Assembly: GCF_003286125.1 (NCBI RefSeq)
Contig: NZ_QMED01000010.1
Span: 62,001-126,000, forward strand
Origin: Algibacillus agarilyticus
Lineage (GTDB): Bacteria; Pseudomonadota; Gammaproteobacteria; Enterobacterales; Alteromonadaceae
Length of the DNA: 64,000 nt
Reading direction: 5' to 3'
Shown: piece after piece, positions 51,384 to 61,308 of the stretch
Numbering within the stretch: the first letter of the stretch is position 1
How the letters are laid out: every line of letters starts with the position of its first letter
Translations under genes and position numbers: made by a program
The notes under the pieces: generated by a model
Told to the model about the DNA's origin: nothing
The model's database searches: none
The model's input: the letters and a program-made list of their open reading frames with translations, nothing else

Positions 51384-54300
51384 ATGCAGCAAGTAAAATT
51401 TATCATATCGATGTGGCTAACTTTTTTACTTGTTGCGTGCGGAAGTGGCCACTCAGGTAAAAATGATGACGCTGAGACAGACGTTTCAGAAACATATAGC
51501 TTAACGTTATCGATTGATAGCGAACATTGTAATAATGATTGTAATCATACATTTGCGAGTGATGACACGGTCGTTGTAACCGCAACCTTATTGTTAGGCT
51601 CGGCCCCTGCCGCAGGTGAAATTATTAATTTTACTGCCGGTGTTGGTGAGTTATCCGCTAGTCAGGCATTAACAAACAGCAACGGTGTTGCAACCATCAA
51701 TTTAACCAATAGCAGTGAAAATTTAAATGCCGGTATATTGAATGCGAGCTTTGATACCCTCACCACGAATCAAAACTATCAATTTACCGCCGCAAGCGAT
51801 GATGATCCTGACGTTAGCACACCTGAAGTTTATAGCTTATCTTTGACACTCGACAACCCGACTTGCAACAGCAACTGTAATCATACCTTTTCTAGTGATG
51901 ACACGGTTATCGTCAGCGCGACCTTACTTTTAAATTCTGCACCTGCCGCAGGTGAAATTATTAATTTTACCGCCGGTGTTGGTGAAATATCTGCAAATCA
52001 GATATTAACGAATAGCAACGGTGTGGCAACGATAAACTTAACAAACAGCAGTGAAAATTTAAATGCCGGTATATTGAATGCGAGCTTTAATGGCATCACG
52101 ACTAATCAAAATTATCAATTTACCGCGGCTGATGGGGAGCCAGATGTTGGCACACCGGATGTCTACAGCTTATCTTTGACACTCGATAACCCAACTTGCA
52201 ACAGCAACTGCAATCACTCTTTTTCTAGCGATGATACGATTGTCGTTACCGCAACCTTACTTTTAAACTCTGCGCCTGCGGCGGGTGAGATTATTAATTT
52301 TACGGCGGGTGTTGGTGAATTATCTGCAAGTCAGGCATTAACTAACAACAACGGTGTTGCGACCATCAATTTAACCAATAACACTGAAAACTTAAATGCA
52401 GGTATATTGAATGCGAGCTTTGATACCCTCACCACGAATCAAAATTATCAATTTACTGCAGGCAATACTCAATCAGCAACCCATGTGCTCAGCATCGACT
52501 TAACATCTCCGGATTGTCAGCTTGAGTGTGCTAGTTTTACTCAAAATGAAACCGTCACCATAACGGCCACATTAACAGATGAAAACAACACACCGCTAAC
52601 AGGTCAAGTGGTCAACTTTACCGCACCGTTAGGTCAGTTAAATGTAAATAGCAAACTCACAAACAACGAAGGTAAAGCCAGTGTGAGCCTGAGCAATTCA
52701 AACGGCACATTAGGCGCCTCGACTATTTCAGCCAGTCACGACGCTTTAAATGCCAACATCAATTATGAATTTGTATTATCAACACAAAACTCGACGGCTG
52801 AACCGCAGTTCGCTTTAACATTACCATCAGGCATTCGTATTCAAGTTGGGCAAACAACCACACTTAACGCCCAAGTACACGATGCCAACGGCGATGTAAT
52901 GGTTAATCAATTAGTTAACTTTTCGCTAGCGCAAGGCATATTAAACACCAATTCAGCGTTAACCAATGCACAAGGCATAGCAGAGGTTACCTATACCCCG
53001 CTCGATACCGATTTAGGTGCCTTTTTAGCGACTGCATCGACCACGATAAATGATGTAATATACAACACCGAAACGTTATATGAAGTGTTACCAGAGAATG
53101 CGGTTGAAGCTAATATCGAGTTTGGTTATTTTGATGGCACAACCTTTATTCCGAATAAAATAGGAATACAAGGCGCAACCCGTGACGAAAGTGTAAACAT
53201 TGCAGCCGGCGGTACAGCCAGTTTATTTGTATCACTAGCAGAATTGCAAACCGATGGGGTTACTTACCTACCCTATTTTAATTCCGCAGTTATTAATTTT
53301 TCGTCTATTTGTGTTCAGCAAACATCAGCAACCATTGATGCGGCAATTACAACAGTAGCAGGCCGAGCCACGTCTACGTTTGAAAATACATCGTGTTCAA
53401 GTACCGTAGCAAGCACAGATACAATAAGCGCTTCGGTAACGATTAATAACAACCTAGTTACCATAACACGAGATATCAACTTACTCTCTACAGAGCTCGG
53501 TTCGCTCAGCTTTATTTCCGCTAACCCCACCCAATTAGTCATGGCAGAATCCGGCGGAGCCGGTCAAAGTGAAACGGCGACATTAACGTTTCAAGCGTTA
53601 GATTCGCAAGGCAATCCCATCCCACAATTGGATGTGAATTTTTCACTCACCACTAGCTTAGGCGGTTTATCTATTTTTCCGGTTACATCCGTCACTAACT
53701 CACAAGGCCTAGTGACTACACAAGTGTCAGCGGGAGCCATTCCAACGTCAGTGGTTGTCGAGGCATCAGCAACTCTTAATAATGTTGAAGTAAAATCGCA
53801 ATCGTCTGAATTAACCGTTTCTACAGGCCTGCCAGATCAAGATAGCTTTGTATTAGTATCAGATGTAACTAACAGCGAAACATTTAACTATATCGATGAA
53901 TTAGTCACCTTAACCGCTTATTTAGCCGATACAAACGAAAGCGCAGCGATCGATGGCACAACCGTTGTATTTAAAGCAGAAGGCGGAGCGTTACTGCAAG
54001 ATAGATGTTCAACAATCAATGGTAGCTGTTCGGTGACATGGCGTGGTGGCTCGCCAATACCTGAAAATCATCGAGTAACGATTTTAGCAACGGCTATCGG
54101 ACATGAAAGCTTTGCCGATATTAATTCGAATGGCTTATATGATGAAACCGATGGTGAACCTTTTGACGATGGCGCGGGTGCGGGCTTTTTACGCCAAGGT
54201 AACGGCATACAAGATGATGCCGGTAAAGACTATAACGATGATGGCACCGTCGAACCCGCTTATACCGATCGAAATGCTAACGGTGTATTTGATGGCCCCG

Positions 54301-54908
54301 GCTTTATTGACCTACCCGAAGCGTGGTTGGATGCCAATGAAGATGGTATTAAAAATAGCAATGAAGAATATAATGACTTCAACGCAGATAATACGTTTAA
54401 CTTACCTAACGGCTTATTTAATGGCCCGCAATGTACCGATAACACGATTTGCCAAGCCGCACCCAATAATCGTATAGAGCTTAGAGCCAGCACGGTTTTA
54501 ATCTCGTCTAGCTCTTTTGCCCTGTACACGCTAACACGAACCGATACAGGTGAAGTGCTGGCAGATCAAGACGGGGTATACATTAATACGATTTCGCTAG
54601 CGGCAGGGCAAAGCGCCAGCTTTAGATTAAACTTCACCGATACAGGCCAACAAATTTTACCTGCAGGCACAACATTAACTTTCTCAAGCAACGTAGGCGA
54701 AATAAGTAATACAGGTCGAGTAATACAGAATAGTAGTGGCGCTGTTGATGCGAATCTAAATTGGGTTGGTGGTAATGATACATTTGTATTAACGAACAAC
54801 TTAACAGCGGAAGACACGCCTTCAACCGGCAGCTTACAAATAAATATGACAACACCAAAAGGCAACGAGCCGATAGATTTAGGCATTGCGGTTAATTTAT
54901 CCAATTAA
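51384..54908 (+). CDS. Giant Ig-like repeat lipoprotein (Big_1/invasin-type domains)
   Basis: 1174 residues. A lipobox LLVAC (Cys19) marks it as a lipoprotein. Ig-like units follow: three near-identical ones of about 110 residues (from residues 38, 150 and 261), a diverged fourth (from 368), a fifth (about 475-570), and others later. Units 1-4 share a CxxxC pair near the start (CNNDC, CNSNC, CNSNC, CQLEC) and a FTAGVGEL...NGVATINL-type core. Near residues 910-1020 an Asp/Asn-rich block (DINSNGLYDETDGE, DRNANGVFDG, DANEDGIKNSNEE) looks like calcium-binding loops. It is probably a surface adhesin or filament. AAGGATG precedes the ATG. Confidence 0.85.
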   Translation: MQQVKFIISMWLTFLLVACGSGHSGKNDDAETDVSETYSLTLSIDSEHCNNDCNHTFASDDTVVVTATLLLGSAPAAGEIINFTAGVGELSASQALTNSNGVATINLTNSSENLNAGILNASFDTLTTNQNYQFTAASDDDPDVSTPEVYSLSLTLDNPTCNSNCNHTFSSDDTVIVSATLLLNSAPAAGEIINFTAGVGEISANQILTNSNGVATINLTNSSENLNAGILNASFNGITTNQNYQFTAADGEPDVGTPDVYSLSLTLDNPTCNSNCNHSFSSDDTIVVTATLLLNSAPAAGEIINFTAGVGELSASQALTNNNGVATINLTNNTENLNAGILNASFDTLTTNQNYQFTAGNTQSATHVLSIDLTSPDCQLECASFTQNETVTITATLTDENNTPLTGQVVNFTAPLGQLNVNSKLTNNEGKASVSLSNSNGTLGASTISASHDALNANINYEFVLSTQNSTAEPQFALTLPSGIRIQVGQTTTLNAQVHDANGDVMVNQLVNFSLAQGILNTNSALTNAQGIAEVTYTPLDTDLGAFLATASTTINDVIYNTETLYEVLPENAVEANIEFGYFDGTTFIPNKIGIQGATRDESVNIAAGGTASLFVSLAELQTDGVTYLPYFNSAVINFSSICVQQTSATIDAAITTVAGRATSTFENTSCSSTVASTDTISASVTINNNLVTITRDINLLSTELGSLSFISANPTQLVMAESGGAGQSETATLTFQALDSQGNPIPQLDVNFSLTTSLGGLSIFPVTSVTNSQGLVTTQVSAGAIPTSVVVEASATLNNVEVKSQSSELTVSTGLPDQDSFVLVSDVTNSETFNYIDELVTLTAYLADTNESAAIDGTTVVFKAEGGALLQDRCSTINGSCSVTWRGGSPIPENHRVTILATAIGHESFADINSNGLYDETDGEPFDDGAGAGFLRQGNGIQDDAGKDYNDDGTVEPAYTDRNANGVFDGPGFIDLPEAWLDANEDGIKNSNEEYNDFNADNTFNLPNGLFNGPQCTDNTICQAAPNNRIELRASTVLISSSSFALYTLTRTDTGEVLADQDGVYINTISLAAGQSASFRLNFTDTGQQILPAGTTLTFSSNVGEISNTGRVIQNSSGAVDANLNWVGGNDTFVLTNNLTAEDTPSTGSLQINMTTPKGNEPIDLGIAVNLSN
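51495..52484 (+). repeat. Three tandem DNA repeats of 321-336 bases inside the Ig lipoprotein gene
   Basis: Units 51495-51830, 51831-52163 and 52164-52484. Units 1 and 2 share a 42-base identical stretch in the segment encoding ENLNAGILNASF. Units 1 and 3 share the segment encoding FDTLTTNQNY, which unit 2 has replaced by FNGITTNQNY. This mosaic pattern points to unit duplication with later exchange. Confidence 0.85.
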
Positions 54909-54948
54909 TTTGATTTATACCTGAACTGGTAAGCAATTCGAGAACAAT

Positions 54949-54986
54949 AAAAAAGGCGATTTATCTCACAATAAATCGCCTTTTTT
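54949..54986. terminator. Bidirectional terminator between the Ig lipoprotein gene and tldD
   Basis: GGCGATTTAT-CTCACA-ATAAATCGCC with a six-base A-run before and a T-run after. It serves both convergent genes. Confidence 0.92.
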
Positions 54987-55018
54987 AATTCAGTCTATTT
55001 TGGTTGTGGGTGATTAAC

Positions 55019-56458
55019 TTATCGTGTTCCACCAACAACGAGCTCATCGACTTTTAATGTTGGCTGCCCAACACCAACCGGTACACTTTGGCCATCTTTA
55101 CCGCAAACCCCGACCCCTCGGTCAAGCGCTAAATCGTCACCCACCATCGATACTTTACTCATTGCATCAGGGCCGTTACCAATTAAAGTCGCACCTTTAA
55201 CCGGAGTTGTGATTTTTCCGTTTTCAATCAAATAAGCTTCCGATGTTGAAAAAACAAATTTACCCGACGTAATATCAACTTGACCGCCACCAAAATTAGG
55301 TGCATAAATGCCTTTTTCTACCGACGCGATAATATCTTTTGGATCACTCTGCCCTGCAAGCATATATGTGTTGGTCATTCTTGGCATGGGTAAATGCGCA
55401 TAGCTTTCTCTGCGACCGTTACCGGTAGGTTTAACACCCATCAAACGCGCGTTTTGCTTATCTTGCATGTAGCCTTTTAAGATCCCGTTTTCAATTAATA
55501 CATTGTATTGGCCTGGTACACCTTCATCATCAATATTAATTGATCCTCGGCAGTTAGCTAACGTACCATCGTCAACAATAGTACATAAACTGGAAGCCAC
55601 TTGTTGCCCCATTTTTTCAGAGTAAGCCGATGATCCTTTACGGTTGAAATCACCTTCTAAACCATGCCCTACCGCTTCATGTAATAAAACGCCAGGCCAT
55701 CCAGCGCCTAATACAACAGGCATAGTGCCAGCAGGCGCTTCAATAGCATCAAGGTTAACTAATGCTTGGCGAACGGCTTCTTGCGCATAAATTTTATAAC
55801 GCTCAACACCATTTTCTAATTCAAAGAAAAAGCTGTAATCGGTGCGCGCACCACCACCGGCACTTCCTCGTTCACGTTTACCATTATGCTCAACCAGCAC
55901 TGAACAGTTTAAACGTACTAGTGGTCTTTCATCTACCGCATAAGTACCATCGCTGGCACAAATTATAATTTCTTCATATACGCCCGTAATACTCACAATC
56001 ACTTGCTTAACACGCGAGTCTTGCGCTCGAGCAATGGCTTCTACTTCATTTAACAAATGAACTTTTTGCTCAGGAGAAAGTTGATTCAAAGGGTTTAATA
56101 ATGCATGAGCTTTACCGGGTACAGTTGATGTGAAAGCTTTAACTTTAAAATCATCTTGATTACGGGTAATACTGCGAGCGGCCTCTGCAGCCGCTTTTAA
56201 AGCGCTTAAGTTGATATCATCTGAGTAAGCAAAACCTGATTTTTCACCATCGACCGCACGAACACCCACACCACGCTCGATATTAAAATTACCTTCTTTA
56301 ACAATGCCATCTTCTAACACCCAGCTATCATGCTGGCTTGTTTGAAAATATAAATCGGCATAATCAAGCTTACGCTGATGCATGTAGGCTAATGTTTCTT
56401 CTAACGCACCTTTATCTAGCCCGCTATCATTTAAAATATTCTTCTCAACTGCACTCAT
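55019..56458 (-). CDS. tldD: Metalloprotease TldD
   Basis: 479 residues. The zinc motif HEAVGH (260-265) within [13 protein letters not shown] is intact, and the [12 protein letters not shown] and [10 protein letters not shown] segments are typical. It forms the active protease with PmbA. ATGA overlap with the nitrilase stop. Last gene of the mreCD-maf-rng-yhdP-nitrilase-tldD run. Confidence 0.96.
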   Translation of the reverse strand: MSAVEKNILNDSGLDKGALEETLAYMHQRKLDYADLYFQTSQHDSWVLEDGIVKEGNFNIERGVGVRAVDGEKSGFAYSDDINLSALKAAAEAARSITRNQDDFKVKAFTSTVPGKAHALLNPLNQLSPEQKVHLLNEVEAIARAQDSRVKQVIVSITGVYEEIIICASDGTYAVDERPLVRLNCSVLVEHNGKRERGSAGGGARTDYSFFFELENGVERYKIYAQEAVRQALVNLDAIEAPAGTMPVVLGAGWPGVLLHEAVGHGLEGDFNRKGSSAYSEKMGQQVASSLCTIVDDGTLANCRGSINIDDEGVPGQYNVLIENGILKGYMQDKQNARLMGVKPTGNGRRESYAHLPMPRMTNTYMLAGQSDPKDIIASVEKGIYAPNFGGGQVDITSGKFVFSTSEAYLIENGKITTPVKGATLIGNGPDAMSKVSMVGDDLALDRGVGVCGKDGQSVPVGVGQPTLKVDELVVGGTR

Positions 56459-57312
56459 ATATTTGATGATACCTTTATTTTTCTATGTTGCTTATTAGGC
56501 ATTTTAGCACGTATTGCGGTTAAACTCGTTAAATCCACTAAGGTTTGTACGATGCACGGCTCTTCTGTCGCTTGCGCAAGCCGTTTGCCCCAACCATCAA
56601 CAATTAAACTGTGGCCCCACGTTTTACGGCCGTTACGATGTGTGCCGGTTTGTCCTGCCGCCACCATAAAACATTGATTTTCAATAGCTCGAGCTTGGAT
56701 TAATGGTTGCCAATGGGCTTCACCGGTTAAAAAAGTAAACGCGCTGGGTAAACAAATAATATCAGCACCTTGATTTTGCATTACTCGAAACAATTCCGGA
56801 AACCGAACATCGTAACAAACAGCTAAGCCAATTTTGGCAAAAGGCGTTTCAAGCACAACGATATCTTGTCCGGCTTGTGTGTATTTACTTTCTAAATAAT
56901 GTTGCGTGTTATCCGCGACTTCAACATCAAATAAATGAATTTTATTATACTGAGCGACACACCGACCTTGCGGATTAAAAACTAAACACGCAGCATAAAA
57001 TTTATTATTGCTAGCTTTTATCGAGCCTGCTTTTATCGGGTCTGCTTTTATCGGGATAGTACCGCTGACTAACCAAAGACCAAACTCTTGCGCTAAATTA
57101 GCTAAAAAGGTTTGGATAGGCCCTTGCCCCAGAGTTTCAGCCTGCTCAAGCTGAGCAGCTTCAATACCACCAAAGATAGCCCAGCATTCTGGCAATACAA
57201 CAAGTCGATGTTCAGCTTCTTTCAACTGTTGGCATAAAGCATAAACAGCTGAAAAATTAGCCTGCAGGTCTGGTGACGAATTTAATTGCAACGCCGCTAA
57301 TAATACCGTCAT
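56455..57312 (-). CDS. Carbon-nitrogen hydrolase (nitrilase superfamily, YhcX/Nit-like)
   Basis: 285 residues with the catalytic triad Glu42 (VLPECW), Lys124 (QYNKIHLFD) and Cys166 ([12 protein letters not shown]). Related Nit enzymes remove deaminated glutathione; that role is inferred. Residues 87-100 hold a five-residue repeat ([15 protein letters not shown]) not expected in the family, encoded by a 15-base tandem repeat. Starts overlapping the yhdP stop by four bases. Confidence 0.9.
   Translation of the reverse strand: MTVLLAALQLNSSPDLQANFSAVYALCQQLKEAEHRLVVLPECWAIFGGIEAAQLEQAETLGQGPIQTFLANLAQEFGLWLVSGTIPIKADPIKAGSIKASNNKFYAACLVFNPQGRCVAQYNKIHLFDVEVADNTQHYLESKYTQAGQDIVVLETPFAKIGLAVCYDVRFPELFRVMQNQGADIICLPSAFTFLTGEAHWQPLIQARAIENQCFMVAAGQTGTHRNGRKTWGHSLIVDGWGKRLAQATEEPCIVQTLVDLTSLTAIRAKMPNKQHRKIKVSSNI
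57014..57055. repeat. 15-base tandem repeat within the nitrilase gene
   Basis: GCTTTTATCGAGCCT (57014-57028), GCTTTTATCGGGTCT (57029-57043) and a partial third copy (57044-57055). Because the unit is a multiple of three, copy changes keep the frame and alter only a loop. Confidence 0.85.
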
Positions 57313-60300
57313 GAACGGGTTCCTGTTCCTTTGCTTTCTACTGTTTGCTCTAACGGTTGTACCGGTGTATTTTGTTGTGGCTCAACCATGGGTATTACCG
57401 GACCCGTTCTAGGTTGAGTTGCTTTATCAGGTTGCTTGCCTTTTGATTGACCTTTTTTAGGTTTATTACTCAGTTGCACTTCTTTACTGCTACGGCCAAC
57501 TTCTTGCACAATTGGCTTATCAAAGGTGCCGTTTACATCAAATTCAATTTTAGAAACCACTTGCGCACTCTCTAACACTTTGTCTAATGCCAGTGCAGCC
57601 ACCCCCGTAACAGGGTTAACCATCCACGCGACTAATATTGGTAAACTCGACGTTAATTTAGGGCTAAAGGATATCCGATAATTTAGTGTTTGCTTTGCCA
57701 AATCTGAAGAACCGACAATATCCATATTGCCGGCGACACCATTCATGTGAGCATCATCCGTTTTGCTGATCCCGTTTTTAACCGATACCGTGCCTTTCAT
57801 ATCGTTAAAAAATAACCCTTTGCTGAAAACATCACGAAAGTCTAAACGTAATTTACGAACTAATGAGTCCATGCTAAGTAATGAAAAAAGACGAGCGCCT
57901 TGATCCGATACTTCTGTAAAATAACCTTCGCCAAGTGACCACTTAACATTACCATTTAATAAACCATGGCTATATAAATGCGGTGCATTTTGCCAAGCAA
58001 GATCAAAGTTCAATTGCAGGTTGCTATCTCTTACAGGGGATGCATATTCAAATTGTCGTAACCAACTGCCAACATCATTGCTTTTAACATCACCTTTTAA
58101 CTGGGTTTTATGTTGTTGATTAACTAACTGCCAATAGCCAGTTGCACTTATTTGATTGCCACTTTGCTTTAAATCAAGCGAGTTAATCAAAATACGATCA
58201 CTTGCTCGGGTTAAGCGAGCGCGTATTTCACCCAATGGTTTGTCATTCAACTCACAACGTAAGCAAGTAATTTGTAGCGGCGGTAAATTAGCAAAAATAC
58301 GCTCTGCTTGATTTTTTTCTGTTTTTTCTAACCAACTAATGGCTTCGGCGGTGAGCTCTAAATCCTGTTTATTTTGTTTGGGTAACTTATAATTAAAATA
58401 TTCTGCGTTAATTTCAACGCCTCGCCCAAACCAATCTTCATCTATTTTGATATCACCTCTAAACTCACGCGCATTAACTCGTGTTAACCATAATGAATCA
58501 GTCGCTTGTACATCAAAAAAGGTATCATGCCATTCCATATTCGCAATTTTAACTTGTGCAAGGTCACCGCGGATACGTTGAGGTTTGCCCAGTATAGGCA
58601 CACTATCACTCGTCGATTTACCCAAGTCGCTGACCAACCCGTTAACAAAGGTAATATAGTCATCCAATACAATATCGGGTAAATGCACGGCAATATTAAA
58701 GCCTTGCCCCGGCACACCTAATTGCTGCTCACCAAGTACTAAATAAGCACGGCTAAATGATGCGGTTTCATGCGGTAAAACGCCATCAAAACTAATTAAA
58801 TCACTCATGTGACCATGAATTAAGCTACTTTCGATATCACCATTAGCAGTGAGCGTTAAACGTTGAACTTCGCCCACTTGTTTGTGATAAGGACGAGGTA
58901 AGTCCAATGCTAAAGCAGCAAGGTCAACATCGGCAGAAAAATCATAGGTGAAGCCTTGAGCGGGGAAATTAAGTTGCAGCAAGCCTTGCCAGTTTATTTC
59001 GCCTTCCATCGTTGAGGCTAAATAAGGTAATGACCAAGAATCAAAGAGTACAGGAGCTTCCCACAGGCCTTGTAAATCAATCGCGACTTTATAAGCATCC
59101 TTTTCTTGCGAAGCGTTAACACTCGCTTGCATCGGCGCATTGGCAAATTCAAACGTCACATTTTCAGCAGATAATTTATCCATATCAAAATGTAACTCAC
59201 CACTCACTTGATTAAGCTCAAAACCTGTCGGGTTAATGTTAACTTGATTGTTAGCTAATAAAATCGAGCCTTTTGCATGTGTTTCATCTGCGTTATTTAG
59301 AGGCACCGTTAAATTTAAATTAGCTAAAATGTCGCCTTTCACACTCAGTTCAGTTAAGGCTTTTCCGACTGTTTTGGCCAACATACTTTGCTGAATAACG
59401 TCAGTGGCGGCAAGGCCTGAACCTTTCACGTTAGCGTTTAAATATAAGGTCGCATCCTTATTATAAACATTATCTATTTTAGCTGAGAGCTGTTGTAACG
59501 AGAGGTCTAATAAATTAGCTTTTTGGCTGTTAAACAATAAGTTTTGATTTATAAAATCGAGGTTAAGCGCTAATTCCGTGGCAGTAGGCCAGTCTGCTTG
59601 AAACTGAAAAGCCGCTTCTTCTACGCTTATATGCGCATGAAAAAGGCCTTGTTTATTATCAAACGGAAAATCGTTAAATCGACCTTGCCATACAACCTGT
59701 GCAAAATCGGCATAACCTTGTTTAAAAGCCGACAAAACATAATCATAAACAAATTGCCCCATGGCTTTACGAGGTAAAAATTTTTCTAAGTTTAATGCTT
59801 CAACTTTATCCACCTCAGTGAATAATTGCATTTGAACTTCACCCTGTTCATCAGATGAAACAAATGCGCTAGCGTTAAACGTATTACCCGCTGTTTTAAC
59901 TTGCGTATCGTAAATACTCACAGACCATGCATCTTGTAAGCTAACGTTTAAGTTTAAGTTAGCTTGCTCAATCTCAAAGGGCTTATCAAATAACTCAGGT
60001 AAACCTAATTCACCCTGTTGGGTATAAATATGTGCCGCGATCAATGATTGGTTAAACGCAATATCAGCTTGCCAATGGTTTAATTCCGGTAACGGAGAAA
60101 CGGCTTGCCAGCCAACGTTATCTAATTGTAAAAAACCGCGCCAGCCTTGTTTATTTTTATGTAAGCTCAGTTGGTGTATTTCGGTATTAGGGTTTAATTG
60201 TTCAGCCAAGTTATGAACAAGCGGGTCAACTTTAAAAAGCTTAGTAAACGCTAACAGCGGCTTAATATTAAATGAATCAATCTTAACTAAAGACGATTTA

Positions 60301-61304
60301 AGGTTATGCTTAACATTCAAATTAACCGTCGTTTTAGGATTAGCGTTATGCTGGATGGTTAATTCTTTTAATTGCCACGTGTCAATTGTGTCTGAAAAGT
60401 TAGCGGTTAAAATAGCGTCCGATAGGTGTAAAACTTGCGGGTTAACTTGAGATTCACTTTTCCAGCTGACATGACTCGGTTGCAAACGAGCAAGCATTTG
60501 GGTAGGAATACCGGCCGAAATATCTAACCAAGCTTCAAATGGAACCTGACTACTCAGCTCCACGATATCGTCACGTAAATCAAAATCGTAAAAATTAGCT
60601 AAGTTTAAACCTTGCGAATTAACGTACATCTGTCCAGACAAACCCGCTTTCTGATCATGTAAATCCAGAATGAATTTAATACTTTGATTATCAAGCGCAG
60701 AGATCGAGAACTCACCAACCCCTTGATGATGTTCACCTCGGTTGTACCAAGAGAGCTGATCAATGTTAATTATTCTTTTTTCAGCTTTACCATTAGCTAA
60801 AATCAAACGACTCTCTTGCACATCAAAACGTTTAAAATGTTTTAAAAATAGAGGTTTAAGGGTTTCAAGTAAATTTTTATCGCTCTGTTGGTCTGGCGAT
60901 TTTACCTTCAATTTTTTTAAATCTATTTCTGCATTTATTCCTTCAAGCACAAAATTATTGGCCACTAGCTCATGCGAAACGATACTGCGCCAAAAATCGA
61001 CTTCAATTTTCAACGCTTCGATTTGTAATTGTAAAGGCGTATTATGATCATCATCTTCAAACGAAACCATTTTTAGCGTTAAGCTTGGCCCCATACCCTG
61101 CCAACCCGCATCAATAGCGCCAAACTTAATTGGGATATTAAACTCGTCTGAGATCACATGACTAATGTCATGCCTGAAGTCATTTAAATAAGGTAAGGCT
61201 AACCGTAATGCACTTAATAACACCGCGCACAGCACCATAACAATGGCAACAAACAACCACAGTTTACGTAATATACGACTCGCCCAATGCACAGATGTAC
61301 TCAT
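57309..61304 (-). CDS. yhdP: AsmA-like inner-membrane phospholipid transport protein YhdP
   Basis: 1331 residues. One N-terminal membrane helix (about 13-32), then a very long beta-rich periplasmic part of the AsmA/TamB type and a proline- and lysine-rich C-terminal tail (about 1280-1331). With TamB and YdbH, YhdP is thought to bridge inner and outer membranes for phospholipid movement. It lies between rng and the nitrilase gene, as in E. coli and relatives. Confidence 0.93.
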   Translation of the reverse strand: MSTSVHWASRILRKLWLFVAIVMVLCAVLLSALRLALPYLNDFRHDISHVISDEFNIPIKFGAIDAGWQGMGPSLTLKMVSFEDDDHNTPLQLQIEALKIEVDFWRSIVSHELVANNFVLEGINAEIDLKKLKVKSPDQQSDKNLLETLKPLFLKHFKRFDVQESRLILANGKAEKRIINIDQLSWYNRGEHHQGVGEFSISALDNQSIKFILDLHDQKAGLSGQMYVNSQGLNLANFYDFDLRDDIVELSSQVPFEAWLDISAGIPTQMLARLQPSHVSWKSESQVNPQVLHLSDAILTANFSDTIDTWQLKELTIQHNANPKTTVNLNVKHNLKSSLVKIDSFNIKPLLAFTKLFKVDPLVHNLAEQLNPNTEIHQLSLHKNKQGWRGFLQLDNVGWQAVSPLPELNHWQADIAFNQSLIAAHIYTQQGELGLPELFDKPFEIEQANLNLNVSLQDAWSVSIYDTQVKTAGNTFNASAFVSSDEQGEVQMQLFTEVDKVEALNLEKFLPRKAMGQFVYDYVLSAFKQGYADFAQVVWQGRFNDFPFDNKQGLFHAHISVEEAAFQFQADWPTATELALNLDFINQNLLFNSQKANLLDLSLQQLSAKIDNVYNKDATLYLNANVKGSGLAATDVIQQSMLAKTVGKALTELSVKGDILANLNLTVPLNNADETHAKGSILLANNQVNINPTGFELNQVSGELHFDMDKLSAENVTFEFANAPMQASVNASQEKDAYKVAIDLQGLWEAPVLFDSWSLPYLASTMEGEINWQGLLQLNFPAQGFTYDFSADVDLAALALDLPRPYHKQVGEVQRLTLTANGDIESSLIHGHMSDLISFDGVLPHETASFSRAYLVLGEQQLGVPGQGFNIAVHLPDIVLDDYITFVNGLVSDLGKSTSDSVPILGKPQRIRGDLAQVKIANMEWHDTFFDVQATDSLWLTRVNAREFRGDIKIDEDWFGRGVEINAEYFNYKLPKQNKQDLELTAEAISWLEKTEKNQAERIFANLPPLQITCLRCELNDKPLGEIRARLTRASDRILINSLDLKQSGNQISATGYWQLVNQQHKTQLKGDVKSNDVGSWLRQFEYASPVRDSNLQLNFDLAWQNAPHLYSHGLLNGNVKWSLGEGYFTEVSDQGARLFSLLSMDSLVRKLRLDFRDVFSKGLFFNDMKGTVSVKNGISKTDDAHMNGVAGNMDIVGSSDLAKQTLNYRISFSPKLTSSLPILVAWMVNPVTGVAALALDKVLESAQVVSKIEFDVNGTFDKPIVQEVGRSSKEVQLSNKPKKGQSKGKQPDKATQPRTGPVIPMVEPQQNTPVQPLEQTVESKGTGTRS

Positions 61305-61308
61305 TAAA

